A stretch of 64,000 nucleotides of DNA from Psychrobacillus glaciei (GCF_008973485.1 NZ_CP031223.1:2790001-2854000); one strand, 5' to 3'. Numbered from the stretch's first letter, positions 36,282 to 46,089 are shown. The notes: a model not told the origin generated them from the letters alone. Numbers and translations: made by a program.

Positions 36282-38474
36282 TTAACTAAAAATTTGTTCC
36301 AGACTATCGTCTGTAAGTAGCACTTCTCTTGCTTTACTGCCTTTTTGCTCCGTTACATATCCATTTTCATACATTGCATCAATAAGTCTTGCTGCACGAT
36401 TATAACCTAAATGAAATTTTCGCTGAAGTAAGGAAGTAGAGGCGGAACCTTGCTCCACAATAAACCGACATGCTTCCTCAAAGAGTTCATCTTGTTCTGA
36501 TACATTCTCTGCCTTTTGAAGCAATTCCTCTTGTTCGAACATATACTCCGGTGTACCTTGTGTTCTTGCATAATCGATGATCGTTTCAATTTCTTCATCT
36601 GTTACAAACGTTCCTTGAATACGAACTGGGCTAGACATGCCATTACCTTGATATAGCATATCCCCTTTCCCTAATAATCTTTCGGCCCCTTGCTGATCTA
36701 AAATAGTACGCGAATCAATTTGTGAAGAAACGGAAAAAGCTATACGTGTTGGAATATTTGCTTTTATAAGTCCAGTTATAACATCAACTGATGGACGTTG
36801 TGTTGCCAATACTAAATGAATGCCACACGCTCGTGCTTTCTGAGCAATACGACAAATTGCGTCCTCTACTTCCGTAGGTGCCATCATCATTAAATCTGCA
36901 AGTTCATCTATTACAATCACAATAAACGGCAGCTTTTGAGCAAATTGTCTTTTCTCTGTTGCAAGTGAATTGTATCTATTTATATCTCTTACACCAATGT
37001 GAGCAAATAATTGATAGCGTCGTTCCATTTCTTCTACTGCCCATTTTAACGCGGCTGTTGCAGCCTTCACATCTGTAATTACAGGACTCACCAGATGAGG
37101 AATATGATTAAATGGTGCAAGCTCCACCATTTTTGGATCAATCAATAAAAGCTTTACTTCTTCTGGGGTTGCTTTATATAAAAGACTCACAAGAAGTGAA
37201 TTAATAAAAACAGATTTCCCTGAACCTGTAGCACCAGCAATTAACCCATGGGGCATTTTCCGCAAATCCAGTGTCACAGGTTTTCCCGTAAGATCTAATC
37301 CTAACGCTACTTCAAGAGGAGATTCGGATTCAAAAAACACATTTGTATTAATCACTTCCGATAATCGGACAGCTCTTGATTTTCGATTCGGAATCTCTAT
37401 ACCAATAGAACTTTTCCCTGGTATTGGTGCTTGAATACGTATATCTTTTGCTGCCAAAGCAAGCTTTAAGTCGTCAGATAAGTTTCGAATTTTACTTACT
37501 TTTGTCCCGTGAGCTACGGTTATTTCGAATTGTGTTACAGCAGGACCTTGATCCATTTGAACAATTTCACCAGTTACCTGAAAATGAGATAATGCTTCTA
37601 TAAGTGTAAATGCCTGCTCTTCCATCCATTCTCTATCTTCATTTTTCAATTCTGGTGGAAGTAAATAACTTAAATCTGGTCTAGCATAATTCGAAGGACT
37701 AGATGCTGGTTTTGAATCCGTTTCTAGCACTATTTTTTCTACCTTATTCGGTTCTTTCTTCGGCTGATAGACCGGCATCTCTTTTACTAGATTATTCATT
37801 TTTTCTTTATCCGATTTAAGCATTAGTACATTAAACGGTCTTATATTTTCTTTTTGTTTACTTGGTTTGACTTCAGACACCGTTTCTAAAGGAGTATCTT
37901 GTACTTGTTCATCTATATGCTTTGACGGTAATACTTTTTCCTCTTCGGTAAATGATACAAGAGGTAATACTTCATTTTCTTCCGCTTGTGTTGGAATTGC
38001 AGTAATTGCTAATTCCTCAAAGGGTAATTCTATTTCCCTTATTGTCTGCTCAATTGGTTCTTCTATTTTATTTTCTTGATTTCTCGAAAATCCAAAAACA
38101 GGTGAAGGTACTTGAGTTGGAGTAAATGCTTTTTTTCGTTTTTCTTTCACAGGTGGTTCTATTATTTCTTTTTTTGGCGCACGGTGCACAATTGGTTCTT
38201 GCTTTCTTTGTTGCCATAGTTCATGTGTATAGAGAGGTCTATACGGCTGATCATCTCTTATATGTTTATCTTTTATTGGTTGTCCCATTTCTTTTTCTAT
38301 TTTCAGCTCACCAAATAAGCTATCTTTCTTTTCATCATCAGTTATTAAAGGAAATCGAAAAGGGGTTCTAGAGTGAGTTGGTGTAACCAGTTCTTCATCA
38401 TCTTCTAATACTTGTGCTTCTCTATATTCATCTTCATTCGTCGCAAATAATTTTTTAAACCATTTCAAATTCAT
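36282..38474 (-). CDS. sftA: Soluble septum-associated DNA translocase SftA
   Basis: A FtsK/SpoIIIE-family motor that moves chromosomal DNA away from the closing septum. The 730-aa protein lacks N-terminal membrane helices, the trait separating SftA from SpoIIIE. A disordered, charged linker covers about 25-270; the motor has Walker A GATGSGKSVFINSLL near 415, Walker B IVIVIDELADLMM near 518, and ATQRPSVDVITG. A winged-helix gamma domain at the C terminus (RKFHLGYNRAARLIDAMYENGYV) would read the polarity sequences. ATG 38474 is chosen; its ribosome site (AGAAAGAG) is weak. Neighbour of murC and ytpR as in B. subtilis. Confidence 0.93.
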   Translation of the reverse strand: MNLKWFKKLFATNEDEYREAQVLEDDEELVTPTHSRTPFRFPLITDDEKKDSLFGELKIEKEMGQPIKDKHIRDDQPYRPLYTHELWQQRKQEPIVHRAPKKEIIEPPVKEKRKKAFTPTQVPSPVFGFSRNQENKIEEPIEQTIREIELPFEELAITAIPTQAEENEVLPLVSFTEEEKVLPSKHIDEQVQDTPLETVSEVKPSKQKENIRPFNVLMLKSDKEKMNNLVKEMPVYQPKKEPNKVEKIVLETDSKPASSPSNYARPDLSYLLPPELKNEDREWMEEQAFTLIEALSHFQVTGEIVQMDQGPAVTQFEITVAHGTKVSKIRNLSDDLKLALAAKDIRIQAPIPGKSSIGIEIPNRKSRAVRLSEVINTNVFFESESPLEVALGLDLTGKPVTLDLRKMPHGLIAGATGSGKSVFINSLLVSLLYKATPEEVKLLLIDPKMVELAPFNHIPHLVSPVITDVKAATAALKWAVEEMERRYQLFAHIGVRDINRYNSLATEKRQFAQKLPFIVIVIDELADLMMMAPTEVEDAICRIAQKARACGIHLVLATQRPSVDVITGLIKANIPTRIAFSVSSQIDSRTILDQQGAERLLGKGDMLYQGNGMSSPVRIQGTFVTDEEIETIIDYARTQGTPEYMFEQEELLQKAENVSEQDELFEEACRFIVEQGSASTSLLQRKFHLGYNRAARLIDAMYENGYVTEQKGSKAREVLLTDDSLEQIFS

Positions 38475-38547
38475 CACTCTTTCTACTAGATACATTCTAT
38501 TTTAACAGTAATAACGGCTATCGTCCTTACTTATCTGAAGAAATTTA

Positions 38548-38960
38548 GAAAAACGCTAGCGTCCTTTAAGTGCATCTTGTCTTTACTATTTCCAGAGTGC
38601 TTTGGACGAAACATTGGTTACACTATTAACAGGGGAATTTTTGTGGATTGAAAAGTGACTGCGTCAATTCTCAATCCACTTTTTTCGGTAATTTTGTGGC
38701 GAATGTTTGTCCGTCACCTTCTCGAAATATGCAAAGTCATAATGCATTAGGTTTGGATAATGAGAGAATAAACCCTATTCTACTCTTTTAAAAGTGGACG
38801 AAGAGTCAAATTCGTCCGCTCTGCTCTTCTTTATCAATGGATGCTCTCTATTTTTCTCTAGTAGCGCCCGCTCTAATCATACACCCACTTATTCATATAT
38901 ACTGTGTACGGTAAAAGTAAAAACAATCAAGATCAAGCCTTTGAAAATATACTATGAAGC
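38548..38960 (+). repeat. Family B structured repeat, copy B5 (full length)
   Basis: Head TTAGAAAAACGCTAGCGTCC, the 5-prime arm, apical stem 38643-38679 (GTGGATTGA / TCAATCCAC at the base), a 3-prime arm with TGCAAAGTCATAATGCA, then the hairpin GTGGACGAAGAGTCAAATTCGTCCGC near 38792. Apical stem bases differ from B1 and B2 in both arms at once, keeping the pairs. It starts 74 bases upstream of the sftA start, pointing away from it. Confidence 0.82.
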
Positions 38961-39024
38961 CTTACTATTACTGAATTCTTAGCGATAGATTGGGAAAATC
39001 TGCTTGTTAAGTACTACTCACTCC

Positions 39025-39090
39025 ATGGATTGTAGTGAAAGGTGGCGGCCCCGCGGAAAGCGCCCACCTAAAACGGAAATCCGCGGTATT
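39025..39090 (+). repeat. Family A repeat remnant (unit A4)
   Basis: Only the two ends are left, joined: ATTGTAGTGAAAGGTGGCG directly next to GCCCCGCGGAAAGCG. The palindromic centre is deleted. Flanks on both sides match those of A3. Confidence 0.75.
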
Positions 39091-39166
39091 ATTTAATTCT
39101 TTAAATTACTATGAACACTGCTTTCGCAGGAGGAAAATTCATATACTTTCTTATTCTTGGCACAAA

Positions 39167-39195
39167 AAAAGCACACCAAATTGGCATGCTTTCCT
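39167..39195 (-). terminator. Terminator of ytpQ-ytpR
   Basis: AAAGCAtgCCAA / TTGGtGTGCTTT on the minus strand, then seven T, next to the ytpR stop codon. Confidence 0.8.
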
Positions 39196-39198
39196 TCT

Positions 39199-39804
39199 TT
39201 ATTGTAAAAACGAACGTCCCACTTCTTCTTGTTCCTCTAAAATTAGAATCCCTTTTACTTCTGGTGCGTTTGGGAGTGCTAATTCTCGAGCAGAACAAAG
39301 CATACCACTAGAAGCCACTCCGCGAAGCTCAGCATCTTTAATAACCATTCCTGAAGGCATTACTGCTCCCACTTTCGCAACGACAACTTTTTGGCCAGCT
39401 TCAACATTTGGTGCCCCACAAACTATTTGTAAAGTATGTTCTCCAATATTTACTTGGCAAACTTTTAACTTATCGGCATTTGGATGTTGTTCCAATGATT
39501 CAACGTAACCTACAACAAATTTTGGCGAAAGGTCTACATTTAGTATGTAATCTATTTCATTGGAAACTAAAGCTTGTTCTACTTTAGCTACTAGTTCTTT
39601 CGTTAAATTTACGATTCCGTTATCTTGAATTTCGGCGTAATTACTGAATTTAAAGATATTGATCGCCACTACTTCATTAGATTGAGCATCTTTAACAAGT
39701 GTTATATCACCTTTCGTCTCCGTTACTACTTTTTCAATTTTTTCTGGAGTTAGTTGTAGCAATAATACATCGCCAACTCCTTCTAGGTTGTAAAAAACAT
39801 TCAT
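39199..39804 (-). CDS. ytpR: YtpR, tRNA-binding-domain protein
   Basis: A 201-aa protein whose C-terminal half (about 85-195) is an EMAP/Arc1p-type tRNA-binding OB domain (VVGYVESLEQHPNADKLKVCQVNIG, IVCGAPNV, GMLCSARELALP), as in the N terminus of the phenylalanyl-tRNA synthetase beta chain. The N-terminal half carries a DUF4479-type region. It is a free-standing homolog, not a synthetase subunit; its partner is unknown. It overlaps ytpQ by 4 bases (ATGA), so translation is coupled. Confidence 0.9.
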   Translation of the reverse strand: MNVFYNLEGVGDVLLLQLTPEKIEKVVTETKGDITLVKDAQSNEVVAINIFKFSNYAEIQDNGIVNLTKELVAKVEQALVSNEIDYILNVDLSPKFVVGYVESLEQHPNADKLKVCQVNIGEHTLQIVCGAPNVEAGQKVVVAKVGAVMPSGMVIKDAELRGVASSGMLCSARELALPNAPEVKGILILEEQEEVGRSFLQ

Positions 39805-40616
39805 TTTTCGTCTTTCTCCTTCACTACTCGATTTTTTGCTAATATAAATATTGGCTCTAAATTTCCATTTTCATATATAAAAGACAATGAAGTAATGGGT
39901 ACAGTTCCAACTGTAAAAAAATGCATCGTCATTTGAGCTAGAACATCGTATCCCGTTTCATTTCTTATATCACCAATAATCATAACATCTTGATGGGGTA
40001 CAGAAACAGTCATATCACCGATAATTATCTTTTTCATTTCCTTTAGTAGAGATTCATTGAGTATTCTGCTTGCATCATACCCATCATTGTTGTTGAAGAA
40101 ATAAAAAATATTTCCAGCTACTTCATCTTTTTTAAAGTTATTTACTAAATTTCGAACTTGAAAAATGGACCTCTCTCGAATCTCAGTTTCACGAATCCCC
40201 CAACCCTCTAGCATCTTTTCATCAAGTAAACGATAAGTTTTCCCAAGATCTAATGCATAATATATTCTCGTTTCTGCCGTATGATCTTTGGTGATAAAAC
40301 GATTTCCTTCATTCGATTTTGTAGGAAAGGATGTAGAACGTATGACTGGATAAATAGATGAAGATGGATTGATGTCTCCAGCCTTTTCCTTTTCCATCGC
40401 TTGGAATGTTTGATGAATCATATAGATTACTTCTTCAATAACTTGTTCTTTTTTTGTTTCGTATTTTGCTAAAATCGGAGGCACAGAAATATCAATTCCT
40501 TTGTTAATCGTTTTATGTGTAAGGCGAAGTTTGTTCGTCTCTCGATTATAATCGTATTCATATGTTTCTTCCGAAAGCTTCGTTTTTAATAAACGTATAA
40601 GTTCTTGCGCTTGCAT
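39801..40616 (-). CDS. ytpQ: YtpQ, DUF1444 family protein
   Basis: A 271-aa protein of the UPF0354/DUF1444 family, found throughout Bacillales next to ytpR and ytpP. It begins QELIRLLKTKLSEETYEYDY and has the VSVPPILAKYE-like segment and a C-terminal beta-rich half (VPITSLSFIYENG). No enzymatic motif is evident. ATG 40616 (MQAQ) is preceded by AAAGGAGGGG; the longer frame from 40661 overlaps it. Function unknown. Confidence 0.88.
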   Translation of the reverse strand: MQAQELIRLLKTKLSEETYEYDYNRETNKLRLTHKTINKGIDISVPPILAKYETKKEQVIEEVIYMIHQTFQAMEKEKAGDINPSSSIYPVIRSTSFPTKSNEGNRFITKDHTAETRIYYALDLGKTYRLLDEKMLEGWGIRETEIRERSIFQVRNLVNNFKKDEVAGNIFYFFNNNDGYDASRILNESLLKEMKKIIIGDMTVSVPHQDVMIIGDIRNETGYDVLAQMTMHFFTVGTVPITSLSFIYENGNLEPIFILAKNRVVKEKDEK

Positions 40617-40689
40617 TGTTACCCCTCCTTTTTTATTAGAAATTGCTTTTTCAGTTATCATTTCGAACGTTTCAGATTTATTTATAAAA

Positions 40690-41000
40690 CATTAAGAAAA
40701 GCTCAAGTGTTCTTTACATCTCGTCTTTACTATTACCAGAGTGCTTTGGACGAAACATCAACTAACACTATTACCGTTGGAATTTTTGTGGCAGATGTTG
40801 GTCGGTCGCCCTCTTAATATATTTAGAGACAAAATACATAAGGTTTGAATAATGAGTGAATAAATCCTCTCCTACTCTTTTAAAAGCGGACGAAGAGTCA
40901 ATTTCGTCCGCTCAGCACTTTTTTATGAATGAATGCTACCTATTTTTCTCAAGTTCCACCTAATCTAATCATCTACCCAATGATTTATATGCACTTTAGA
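40690..41000 (+). repeat. Family B repeat, copy B6 lacking the apical stem
   Basis: Head TTAAGAAAAGCTCAAG, 5-prime arm and ATTACCGTTGGAATTTTTGTGGC are present; the next bases already belong to the 3-prime arm (AGATGTTGGTCGGTCGCC). The missing piece lies exactly between two TTGTGGC copies found in full elements, so it was probably lost by recombination or slippage between them. The hairpin GCGGACGAAGAGTCAATTTCGTCCGC and the tail are intact. Confidence 0.8.
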
Positions 41001-41154
41001 CAATGGGTATAAAAGGAATACCAAGTAGAGATTAAGACTTAGTGAGTTGAAAGGTTTCACGTATCAGCGTCTACTCTATGTATCTCTGTCTAAACACTCA
41101 TTATAAGCACTAGTTTCTAATGTCGACCAAGCATATTGTCTTTCTTATTTATCC

Positions 41155-41225
41155 AGTTGATTGAAGCGGAAGGCGGCGATGGCTCACCCCACGGAAAACT
41201 TCTGCCTGCAGCGGAAATCAACCTC
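41155..41225 (+). repeat. Family A repeat remnant (unit A5)
   Basis: TTGATTGAAGCGGAAGGCGGCG joined to GATGGCTCACCCCACGGAAAA and GCCTGCAGCGGAAATC. Most of the palindromic middle is gone. Confidence 0.7.
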
Positions 41226-41264
41226 TTATGATCAAAAGTTTATACACTTTCTAATTCTTTAAGA

Positions 41265-41430
41265 AAAGCCCAATCGTCCTTAAGTGCATCCAGTGTTTGT
41301 CCTTCGCCTTCTTGGATTTTGTAAAGACATGATGCATTTGGTTTGGATAATGAGAGATAAGATGCTATCTTAATCTTTTAAAAGCGGACGAAGATTCGTC
41401 CGCTCAGCGCTTCATTATCATTAGACACTA
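41265..41430 (+). repeat. Family B repeat, shortened copy B7, reused as terminator
   Basis: Head TTTAAGAAAAGCCCAATCG, short 5-prime piece, then TTTGTCCTTCGCCTTCTTGG of the 3-prime arm. Its final hairpin (AGCGGACGAA / TTCGTCCGCT, 41383-41403) has lost the usual loop. On the minus strand this hairpin lies about 30 bases after the ytpP stop codon and runs into TTTT, so it probably ends the ytpP transcript. Confidence 0.75.
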
Positions 41431-41431
41431 A

Positions 41432-41743
41432 TTAGATTGTTCGTAAAAACAATTCGATTTCTTCTTGTGTTTTGCGATCTTTGCTAACAAAACGTCCTTT
41501 TTCTTCCCCTTTGTCAAAAACAATGAAACTAGGAATGCCAAAAATATCCATTTGAATACAAAGATCCATAAATTTGTCTCGATCAACGGATATAAATTGA
41601 AAATCCGCAAAATTTTCTTCCACTTCCTTCATAAAAAGATCTATGAAATGGCAGTCTGGACACCAGTCCGCTGTAAATTTAAAAACTACTTTGCTCGCTT
41701 GTTTAAGCTCATCAAATTGTTCAATAGATGTTAGATTTTCCAC
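41432..41743 (-). CDS. ytpP: Thioredoxin-like protein YtpP
   Basis: A 103-aa single thioredoxin fold with the active-site motif WCPDC near residue 28 (FTADWCPDCHFID), differing from WCGPC of canonical thioredoxin, and the cis-proline segment FGIPSFIVF. It likely reduces disulfides or assists bacillithiol-related redox reactions; the exact target is unknown. Located next to ytpQ-ytpR as in B. subtilis, with a lipoprotein gene 13 bases upstream in the same direction. Confidence 0.9.
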   Translation of the reverse strand: MENLTSIEQFDELKQASKVVFKFTADWCPDCHFIDLFMKEVEENFADFQFISVDRDKFMDLCIQMDIFGIPSFIVFDKGEEKGRFVSKDRKTQEEIELFLRTI

Positions 41744-41756
41744 TTATGTCCCTCCT

Positions 41757-42269
41757 TTAGTTAGTTGAAATGGATCTTACAATCTTCATCATATGTTCTA
41801 AGTTTAAAGCAATATTATGCTGTTTTGATATAGTTGTAAGTTTAATTCCACCAATACTCGTGATTAATTCAAAGTTATCTTCACTGTTTTGAATGATTGT
41901 TGCAAAACCAAAACGTCCATTTTGTTCAAATGTATTCTTTTCAACTATTTTTAAATTAGTATCTGCGATCATTAAATCATAATATAGTCGACTTCCAGGA
42001 AGCTCATTTGGGTTAACAAATAAAATGTATGAATCTTTTCCTTTAGATAATAAAATATTAGTTTGATCCGATGCGTTTTCAATAGCAAACCCCGTTGGCA
42101 AGAAGACTTTCAAGTTACCTACTTTTTCGTTAGCCTTTTCAGCATCTCCTTGAAACACTATTTTGGCATTCTCAATCCCATCTGTTGCTTGCTCTTCTAC
42201 TGAAGAACAGCCTACCAATAAAATGACAGCTAGTGACACGATACATAATCGCATCCAATGTCGAGTCAT
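41757..42269 (-). CDS. Putative lipoprotein of unknown function
   Basis: A 170-aa precursor with a type II signal peptide: MTRHWMRLCIVSLAVILLVGCSS, cleaved before the cysteine at 21 and lipidated there. The mature part (about 150 aa) is a small mixed alpha/beta domain (VFLPTGFAIENASDQTNILLSKG) without a motif I recognise. The short gap to ytpP suggests co-transcription. Anchored on the outer face of the membrane. Confidence 0.78.
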   Translation of the reverse strand: MTRHWMRLCIVSLAVILLVGCSSVEEQATDGIENAKIVFQGDAEKANEKVGNLKVFLPTGFAIENASDQTNILLSKGKDSYILFVNPNELPGSRLYYDLMIADTNLKIVEKNTFEQNGRFGFATIIQNSEDNFELITSIGGIKLTTISKQHNIALNLEHMMKIVRSISTN

Positions 42270-42332
42270 TTACCTTCCTCCTATCAAAGCATAACTGCTA
42301 TATAGTTTAACGATGATTCATACTCCATGCAA

Positions 42333-42854
42333 CTACATTAACTTTTTAGAAAGCTCGTACTGTCCAATTAGAAGCAACATAATGTGCTCGAACATATCAC
42401 TTCTTTTAACAAAGCCATTCGTAAATACGCCAATTGCGCCTTCATCGTGACGGATATCATTCTTATTCGTATAGACGTCCATTACTGGCCCAAGTTCCGA
42501 ACCCGCTTTCAACTGAATTGCAATTTCTATCGGCAAAGGGATACCCGCTCCAGCTGCAGTAAAAACTGTACCATCATTTGTTACAAGAGCCCCCCAATTA
42601 CAAATATACATGATTCCATCTATTTCATGCACTCCACCTTCTAATCCTACTCCAAAGGTTCCTTCCGTGTTCTTCATCAACTGTTTCGCACGGTTTATGG
42701 CACCTTTTCTAGTTTCTTCATCACTCATTGGTTGGTTTGATACAAGAGATGGTACTTCTATGTTTATAAATTCTGCATCTGGATAATATATTGTAGCGAT
42801 TGTGCGCACAGCTTTTGTTTTAGCTCTATTATTGGTTCCTATTAATATTTTCAT
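42333..42854 (-). CDS. DUF84/YjjX-type non-canonical purine NTP phosphatase
   Basis: A 173-aa protein of the inosine/xanthosine triphosphatase family (YjjX, DUF84), which removes deaminated purine nucleotides from the pool. Signatures are the start KILIGTNNRAKTKAVR, the segment GVGLEGGVHEIDG and the C-terminal GAIGVFTNGFVKRSDMFEH. The family often prefers ITP and XTP; substrate inferred from homology only. It lies between ytoP and the lipoprotein gene and is separated from ytoP by a terminator. Confidence 0.8.
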   Translation of the reverse strand: MKILIGTNNRAKTKAVRTIATIYYPDAEFINIEVPSLVSNQPMSDEETRKGAINRAKQLMKNTEGTFGVGLEGGVHEIDGIMYICNWGALVTNDGTVFTAAGAGIPLPIEIAIQLKAGSELGPVMDVYTNKNDIRHDEGAIGVFTNGFVKRSDMFEHIMLLLIGQYELSKKLM

Positions 42855-42874
42855 ACAATGTATCTCCTATCTAG

Positions 42875-42899
42875 AAAAAAGGATGCCACTAGGGCACCC
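42875..42899 (-). terminator. Terminator of ytoP
   Basis: On the minus strand GGGTGCC / GGCATCC around a 5-base loop, followed by TTTTTT, directly after the ytoP stop codon. Confidence 0.85.
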
Positions 42900-42901
42900 A
42901 A

Positions 42902-43975
42902 TTATACATTTGCTTTTATTGTTTCTAAAGTTGTTCGGTCACATGTTTTTACTAATTTAGTAATCAATTCTTTTGCTGCAGCATAATCATCTGTATGAAT
43001 AATGGAAGCAGAAGTATGGATATAACGAGAGCATATTCCAATTACTGCACTTGGTATTCCTTCATTTGATGTATGAACACGACCTGCATCTGTTCCACCT
43101 TGAGAGATGAAATATTGATAAGGGATTTTATGCGTTTCTGCTGTATCTAATACAAATTCTCTCATACCTCGATGGGTTATCATCGTACGGTCAAAAATAC
43201 GTAAAAGAGTTCCTTTTCCCAGTTGACCAAATTCATTTTTATTCCCAGAAGCATCATTCGCAGGGCTTGCGTCTAATGCAAAGAATAGATCAGGGTTAAT
43301 CATATTCGCTGAAGCTTGTGCACCGCGTAGGCCAACTTCTTCCATTACATTTGCTCCTGAATAAAGCATATTCGGTAATTGCTCATTTTGCACTTCTTTT
43401 AATAATTCAATAGCAAGTCCGCAACCATAACGGTTATCCCAAGCTTTTGCCATAATTTTTTTGTCATTTGCCATTGGTGTAAAAGGACATACAGGAACAA
43501 TTTGATCTCCTGGTTTCACACCCATCCGAAGCACATCGGCTTTATCGTCAGCACCAATATCGATTAACATATTCTTAATATCCATTGGTTTATTTCGCAT
43601 CTCATCACTCAATAAGTGAGGTGGTATCGATCCAATTACACCAGGAATTGTTTTTTCATTCGTCACAATCTCTACTCGTTGAGCAAGTAAAACTTGGCTC
43701 CACCATCCACCCAATGTTTGAAAACGAATCATACCGTTATCTGTAATGCCGGATACCATAAAACCAACTTCATCCATATGACCTGCTACTAAAATTTTCG
43801 GTCCATTTTCATCGCCTTTTTTTAAGCCGAAAATACCACCTAAATTATCTTGTACAATTTCATCTGAATACTTTTCAAGCTCACTGCGCATAAAAGACCG
43901 AACTGCATGCTCATTACCTGGTGCACCTGGTAATTCTGTTAATGTTTTAAATAGCGAACGTGTTTCCTCATTCAT
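42902..43975 (-). CDS. ytoP: M42 family glutamyl aminopeptidase-type peptidase
   Basis: A 357-aa di-metal aminopeptidase of the M42 family (related to TET and PepA-like enzymes), trimming cytoplasmic peptides. Metal and catalytic residues are seen in [46 protein letters not shown] and [18 protein letters not shown] 43975 follows GGAGG. The same gene order beside ytzB and ytpP occurs in B. subtilis. Confidence 0.93.
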   Translation of the reverse strand: MNEETRSLFKTLTELPGAPGNEHAVRSFMRSELEKYSDEIVQDNLGGIFGLKKGDENGPKILVAGHMDEVGFMVSGITDNGMIRFQTLGGWWSQVLLAQRVEIVTNEKTIPGVIGSIPPHLLSDEMRNKPMDIKNMLIDIGADDKADVLRMGVKPGDQIVPVCPFTPMANDKKIMAKAWDNRYGCGLAIELLKEVQNEQLPNMLYSGANVMEEVGLRGAQASANMINPDLFFALDASPANDASGNKNEFGQLGKGTLLRIFDRTMITHRGMREFVLDTAETHKIPYQYFISQGGTDAGRVHTSNEGIPSAVIGICSRYIHTSASIIHTDDYAAAKELITKLVKTCDRTTLETIKANV

Positions 43976-44146
43976 CTGTAAAGCCTCCTAAAGCTACGTA
44001 TCAATTTAATTTAGTGAAAATAGAGATTCCTTTTCTATTGTAATAAAAGTTTGAACTGTTTACTACAGATAAACTTCGACTTCCGAAAAATTTATTTGAA
44101 TGGTGATATATGTTACACTAAAAAAAAGACGCAAGGAGGAGTAGTA

Positions 44147-44464
44147 TTGAAGCTTCGTGATTATATGATGGGTCTTGGAACAGGTATTGTAATTGGAATA
44201 GTCGCTAGTCGAGCAGCAAGCAAAATGGATATTAATCGATCTGCAGAACTTATTTTAAAGGAAATAAAAAATTCTTTTAAAAAGGAAGGTCCAATCGATG
44301 GTTCATGGATTTTCATGAGTCCTGAACCTTTTCAGAAAGAAGCTATTCATATAAATGTATATAAAGGCGGAATTACTCGAGTGAAAAATGGTCTACTCGA
44401 ACAATTTGAATTTGCTGCTGACGCAAAAACGGGAACAGTTGTGGAGTTAGTGAAAGTTCAATAA
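44147..44464 (+). CDS. ytzB: YtzB, PepSY-like small membrane-anchored protein
   Basis: A 105-aa protein with an N-terminal hydrophobic segment (about 5-22, YMMGLGTGIVIGIVASRAA) and a PepSY-like domain (HINVYKGGITRVKNGLLEQFEFAADAKTGTVVEL). The role of these proteins is unknown; PepSY domains are proposed to bind or inhibit peptidases. TTG 44147 has AAGGAGG seven bases upstream; a longer frame from ATG 44051 lacks a ribosome site. Divergent from ytoP. Confidence 0.8.
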   Translation: MKLRDYMMGLGTGIVIGIVASRAASKMDINRSAELILKEIKNSFKKEGPIDGSWIFMSPEPFQKEAIHINVYKGGITRVKNGLLEQFEFAADAKTGTVVELVKVQ

Positions 44465-44523
44465 TTTTTACTAGGAATAACTAAACTTTCGCAGTGTGAA
44501 ATAAAAAAATGGTCAAATATTAT

Positions 44524-44557
44524 AAAAGCGTCCGAAGATACAACTTCGGACGCTTTT
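44524..44557. terminator. Terminator of ytzB and ytnP, derived from a family B tail
   Basis: Perfect 14-bp stem AAAAGCGTCCGAAG / CTTCGGACGCTTTT around ATACAA. The loop and following bases (TTTATTAATGGATACTATCTT) match the end of the family B repeat, while the stem bases differ in both arms. It can serve the two converging genes. Confidence 0.88.
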
Positions 44558-44582
44558 AGTTGCTTTATTAATGGATACTATC

Positions 44583-45431
44583 TTAATATCGTGTTCGTGA
44601 CATTTTATTCACTATTTCTTTCCCATCCTCTGACCATTTGATCATACGATAAAAGGCATCGTGATAAAAGCTGAACCAATAATTTTGGTGTAACCCTTCA
44701 TTCACCCATTTTTCTTTGGCGAATACAGAAGTCATTGGATAATCGTCGTATGCTAATACCCACAAAGGATTTTGATGTGCATGAGTGGGCATCAAGTCTG
44801 CCATATGAATAATGGTTTCTCCATTTTGTTTAAACAAAATAATACTATGCCCATCGCTATGACCACCAGTATGAATCATCTCAATACCATCCAATACTTC
44901 AATGGAATTTGAAAACGGGATAACTTGCCCTTCAACTGGTTCCCAGTTCTCTTTCCAATAAGTATTTCGTGAACGAATATTTGGATTTCTCATCTCATTC
45001 CATTCGACATCTGATACGTAAATTTTCGCATTTGGAAAACTTGATACCAACTTATCATCTTCCCATCTTGTTAAACCACATGCATGGTCAAAATGGAGAT
45101 GCGTCATGAGAATTAGATCAATTTCTTCAGGTAAAATTCCTAGTTGAGCTAGATCGTCCTCCACCTGAGATTGATCGGACACTCCGTAATTTCTGAGTTG
45201 TTTCTCTGTAAATTTTCCGAAGCCAAGTCCTGCTTCTATCAATATATTATGTCCTTTGTATTGAATGAAAAGAGGATCTGATGGTAACTCAATTTGATTT
45301 TTTTCATTGACGGGGTATTTCTTTTCCCATAGTGGTTTTGGCACTACTCCGAACATGGCACCCCCATCCATGTAAGTTGTCCCGCCCTTTAGCCAAGTTA
45401 ACGACATGTCGTGAAATTGAAACGTATCCAT
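44583..45431 (-). CDS. ytnP: MBL-fold lactonase YtnP
   Basis: A 282-aa metallo-beta-lactamase-fold hydrolase. The zinc motif HLHFDHACG lies near residue 109, with histidines in [10 protein letters not shown] and an aspartate in HMADLMP. In B. subtilis YtnP inhibits the signalling of Streptomyces development, suggesting quorum-quenching lactonase activity; this is homology only. Followed by trmB 16 bases upstream in the same direction. Confidence 0.88.
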   Translation of the reverse strand: MDTFQFHDMSLTWLKGGTTYMDGGAMFGVVPKPLWEKKYPVNEKNQIELPSDPLFIQYKGHNILIEAGLGFGKFTEKQLRNYGVSDQSQVEDDLAQLGILPEEIDLILMTHLHFDHACGLTRWEDDKLVSSFPNAKIYVSDVEWNEMRNPNIRSRNTYWKENWEPVEGQVIPFSNSIEVLDGIEMIHTGGHSDGHSIILFKQNGETIIHMADLMPTHAHQNPLWVLAYDDYPMTSVFAKEKWVNEGLHQNYWFSFYHDAFYRMIKWSEDGKEIVNKMSRTRY

Positions 45432-45447
45432 TCTCCCAGGTCCCCTT

Positions 45448-46089
45448 TTACACGTATTTTGCTTCTACTCGATAAATCGGTTGTCCCTTTGCAGAAAATT
45501 TTTCTTCGTATTCTGTCATAATATTATCTTCTGGCATATTTGCATGTAAATCGAGTGACACATCTTTTATTAACATCCCATAAGCCGACATGCTAATTAA
45601 AGAATATTCGAATAAACCTCGATTATCCGTTTTAAAATGAATTTCAGCATTATCTACTAAAATAGATTCATATAGTTTTAAAAACACTTCATGTGTTAGA
45701 CGTCTTTTTGCATGTCTAATTTTCGGCCAAGGATCAGAAAAGTTTAAATAGACGCGGTCTACATCATTTTTTTCAAAGTACTTTGCCAAATCTGCTCCAT
45801 TTACTTTTAGCAAGCGTAAGTTCGGTAGTGGTTGTGCAGCAAGCACATTTTCTAATGCACTTACGATTACACTATCATATAGCTCAATCCCAATATAATT
45901 AATAGCAGGATTTTGTTTAGCCATGCCCGTTATAAACTGACCTTTTCCTGTACCAACTTCTATATGGAGTGGATTATTATTTTTAAATTCAGTATTCCAT
46001 TTTCCTTTTAGGTCTTCCGGATTTGGAATTACAATTTCAGGATGAGCAATTATAAAATCATCTGCCCATGGTTTATGTCTTAGCCTCAT
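45448..46089 (-). CDS. trmB: tRNA (guanine-N7)-methyltransferase
   Basis: Methylates N7 of guanosine 46 in tRNA. The 213-aa Rossmann-fold protein has [16 protein letters not shown] (SAM-binding), [18 protein letters not shown] (the TrmB signature) and a C-terminal [16 protein letters not shown]. Translationally close to the lipid kinase gene (gap of 4 bases). The B. subtilis neighbour ytmP is missing here. Confidence 0.95.
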   Translation of the reverse strand: MRLRHKPWADDFIIAHPEIVIPNPEDLKGKWNTEFKNNNPLHIEVGTGKGQFITGMAKQNPAINYIGIELYDSVIVSALENVLAAQPLPNLRLLKVNGADLAKYFEKNDVDRVYLNFSDPWPKIRHAKRRLTHEVFLKLYESILVDNAEIHFKTDNRGLFEYSLISMSAYGMLIKDVSLDLHANMPEDNIMTEYEEKFSAKGQPIYRVEAKYV

